Origin: Lepidodermella squamata
Taxonomy: Eukaryota > Gastrotricha
Assembly: GCA_047495785.1 (NCBI GenBank)
Contig: JBLDXI010000032.1
Span: 4,439,782-4,503,781, forward strand
Direction: 5' to 3'
DNA length: 64,000 bases
Position 1 is the stretch's first letter. The number at the start of each line of letters is the position of its first letter. Position numbers and translations under genes: made by a program. The notes below the pieces were generated by a model that was not told the DNA's origin, searched no databases, and saw only the letters and a program-made list of their open reading frames with translations. This document shows, in pieces, positions 61,548-64,000 of the stretch.

Positions 61548-63150
61548 ATTCTCTCCTAACTAACCCTAACATTTGAGCTCGAGTCATGAGTACGGTGCAA
61601 ACGAGCGGCCTTGCCTACTTTCAATGAAACGTATGGGTCCTCCCTTCTGCTGCAAGTTTATTTCCTGACAGGCACACATTCTGAGCCCTAAATTTAGTTA
61701 GTGGCATTCTCATGTTTAAATCGTATGAACTTCTACTAGTTCCTTTGTTGCATCGCCTACTCCATCGCTTCGAATGAACACGTTTCTCAGGAATCTTAGA
61801 CTCGGAACGTGATCAGGGATCCCCGTTGGACGTAAAAGATCAACGATAGCTAGCTTAGAACATACTTTCTCGGATCTAGTCCGGTGACTTGCCGTCGGAA
61901 GAATTATTGTTTTGCTATTAGTGGTCAAAACGATTAATCAGTGTCAGCATGTTCTTAACTGCTGACGTGGAAATGCAGCGTTGTGATAATCAACTCCGCG
62001 GAGAGTGATTTAGTAATCGGTCAACAACAAGGGAAATATCTGAAGACAATACAAGGGTGGAGAGATTCGCTGTTGGAATCGAACTGGTATCATCGTTGTA
62101 AAGCAAATAAACATTGCTGTTATTGTGCACGACACCGTGGAGAACTCTGAGTGAACTAGCCATTGATCTGATCTTATTTGATATTCACGCGAAAGGAAAC
62201 ATCGGATCGACATGTGAGAGTTTTTAGGGTTTCATCCCTAACTCTATCCCTATCCATATCCCCATCTCTAACCATATCTCTATCTCTATCTCTATCCCTA
62301 TCCCTATCTCTATCTCTATCTCTATAGCTATAAAATAGAGCAAGGTCAAAGTCCAAGGTCGAATTCTCGCGCCTTAATGCCACGTGGCGCTAGTAGAAAG
62401 GGAAAAAAATGGCGGTGCTACTTCTGTTATAAAAGCACACTAAAAACTGCATTGAAATCATTTATCCAGCTTTTATTTCTAGCAAAGAAAGCAACGAAAG
62501 TCACTGATGAGCCTGCTACCCACAGGCGAAACCGGTCTGACGTTTTTTTCGGGTTGTTGCTATTTGTCATTAATGATCACTGTTTACAGGTGTTTGCTTA
62601 TTATTTTCGATTAACCACATCGAGAGCCTTGCAAAGGCTGCTATTTGTATCTGCTTCCCTTCATGGGTGGCCTTTCCAGTCATGCTTCCCTATATGGGTT
62701 GCCATTTGTAATTTGCTTCCCTATAGGGGTGGCTTTTACAATGTTTAGTGAGTTGTAACCATCCACCTACCTACCAGAGATTTACGAGATGGTAATAAAA
62801 GAATTTACAATTGTGGCTCATTGAATGAAGCCAAAAGGGAAAGGATTGAACGCGTTGTTGAGGCATGAGACTTGATAAATCGAATCTTTATCACGACCTC
62901 ATCTCATCCCTACATCAGAAGTGTACCCTTTTGAGACGGTAATTGAGTTCTTGCTATTGAATAGCACAGTGTCATGTCAGAGGCGGTTAAAACCGTGAAT
63001 TTAACCTGCACCTCTATCTCCATCTCCATCTCTATCCCTATCCCTATCCCTATCCCTATCCTCGGATAGGGCTAAAGCTATTGAAATGCAGGCCTGGCTC
63101 TCTAGTAGCATTAGAGCTAACTGCCGGGGTGCTTAGGCTACCTGTCTGGT
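61547..63150 (-). repeat. Inverted copy 1 of the 1605-bp unit
   Basis: Full unit in reverse orientation, 1604 bp. It lacks one C relative to the direct copies (CACCTG against CACCCTG on the unit's top strand, near 62590). The telomeric seam reads CTAACTAACCCTAA on the plus strand. Confidence 0.9.
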
Positions 63151-63983
63151 AATTCTCTCCTAACTAACCCTAACATTTGAGCTCGAGTCATGAGTACGGT
63201 GCAAACGAGCGGCCTTGCCTACTTTCAATGAAACGTATGGGTCCTCCCTTCTGCTGCAAGTTTATTTCCTGACAGGCACACATTCTGAGCCCTAAATTTA
63301 GTTAGTGGCATTCTCATGTTTAAATCGTATGAACTTCTACTAGTTCCTTTGTTGCATCGCCTACTCCATCGCTTCGAATGAACACGTTTCTCAGGAATCT
63401 TAGACTCGGAACGTGATCAGGGATCCCCGTTGGACGTAAAAGATCAACGATAGCTAGCTTAGAACATACTTTCTCGGATCTAGTCCGGTGACTTGCCGTC
63501 GGAAGAATTATTGTTTTGCTATTAGTGGTCAAAACGATTAATCAGTGTCAGCATGTTCTTAACTGCTGACGTGGAAATGCAGCGTTGTGATAATCAACTC
63601 CGCGGAGAGTGATTTAGTAATCGGTCAACAACAAGGGAAATATCTGAAGACAATACAAGGGTGGAGAGATTCGCTGTTGGAATCGAACTGGTATCATCGT
63701 TGTAAAGCAAATAAACATTGCTGTTATTGTGCACGACACCGTGGAGAACTCTGAGTGAACTAGCCATTGATCTGATCTTATTTGATATTCACGCGAAAGG
63801 AAACATCGGATCGACATGTGAGAGTTTTTAGGGTTTCATCCCTAACTCTATCCCTATCCATATCCCCATCTCTAACCATATCTCTATCTCTATCTCTATC
63901 CCTATCCCTATCTCTATCTCTATCTCTATAGCTATAAAATAGAGCAAGGTCAAAGTCCAAGGTCGAATTCTCGCGCCTTAATG
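63151..63983 (-). repeat. Inverted copy 2 of the 1605-bp unit, partial
   Basis: Reverse-orientation unit up to CGCCTTAATG, where the match stops. The last 17 bases of the window are different sequence. Confidence 0.88.
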
Positions 63984-64000
63984 ACTCTCACGAGATGTGT

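Overview
The window is a piece of an animal (metazoan) nuclear chromosome running into a subtelomere. Genes are split by small introns, mostly 47-92 bp, with GT-AG ends. Many have clear TATA boxes, and most encode secreted proteins. Telomeric hexamers near the right side read TTAGGG. Cuticle-like Gly/Ala-rich secreted proteins and compact introns suggest a small-genome invertebrate, probably an ecdysozoan, but TTAGGG is neither the usual arthropod (TTAGG) nor nematode (TTAGGC) repeat. I do not assign a species.

Region 1 (about 1.5-25.2 kb): a minus-strand cluster of ten secreted low-complexity proteins. Five (1580-2651, 3930-4968, 7820-8605, 10012-11013, 12803-13972) share a nearly invariant core containing GRYDHAAS and ASERTSAAAEQA, followed by Gln-Gly-Ser-Ala repeats. 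Next come an Asn-Gly-Val repeat protein (15800-16700), three strongly charged Asp/Arg/Gly proteins (17675-18475, 19057-19711, 20378-21131) and a four-exon Gly/Ala/Tyr-rich protein (22308-25136). I infer an extracellular structural material such as cuticle, eggshell or fibre; the sequence does not say which.

Region 2 (26-32 kb): a small secreted protein of unknown function, a patch of degenerate ATAAGAGCA repeats, and a 901-residue secreted protein of unknown function, all on the minus strand. Region 3 (35-46 kb, plus strand): a secreted Gln-rich protein, a miniature inverted-repeat element, and a complete 13-exon T-type (Cav3) calcium channel alpha-1 subunit of 1952 residues. Its selectivity filter reads E-D-D-D instead of the usual E-E-D-D.

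Region 4 (46.8-64.0 kb): subtelomere. A TTAGGG array is followed by a hairpin-rich stretch, four copies of a 179-bp repeat, a second TTAGGG array, then eight head-to-tail copies of a 1605-bp unit with a short telomeric seam at each junction. A truncated ninth copy joins inverted copies through a 7-bp microhomology. This layout resembles telomere-associated cassettes amplified by recombination (yeast Y' elements, C. elegans TALT). Together with the core-module protein family, it is the most unusual thing in the window.
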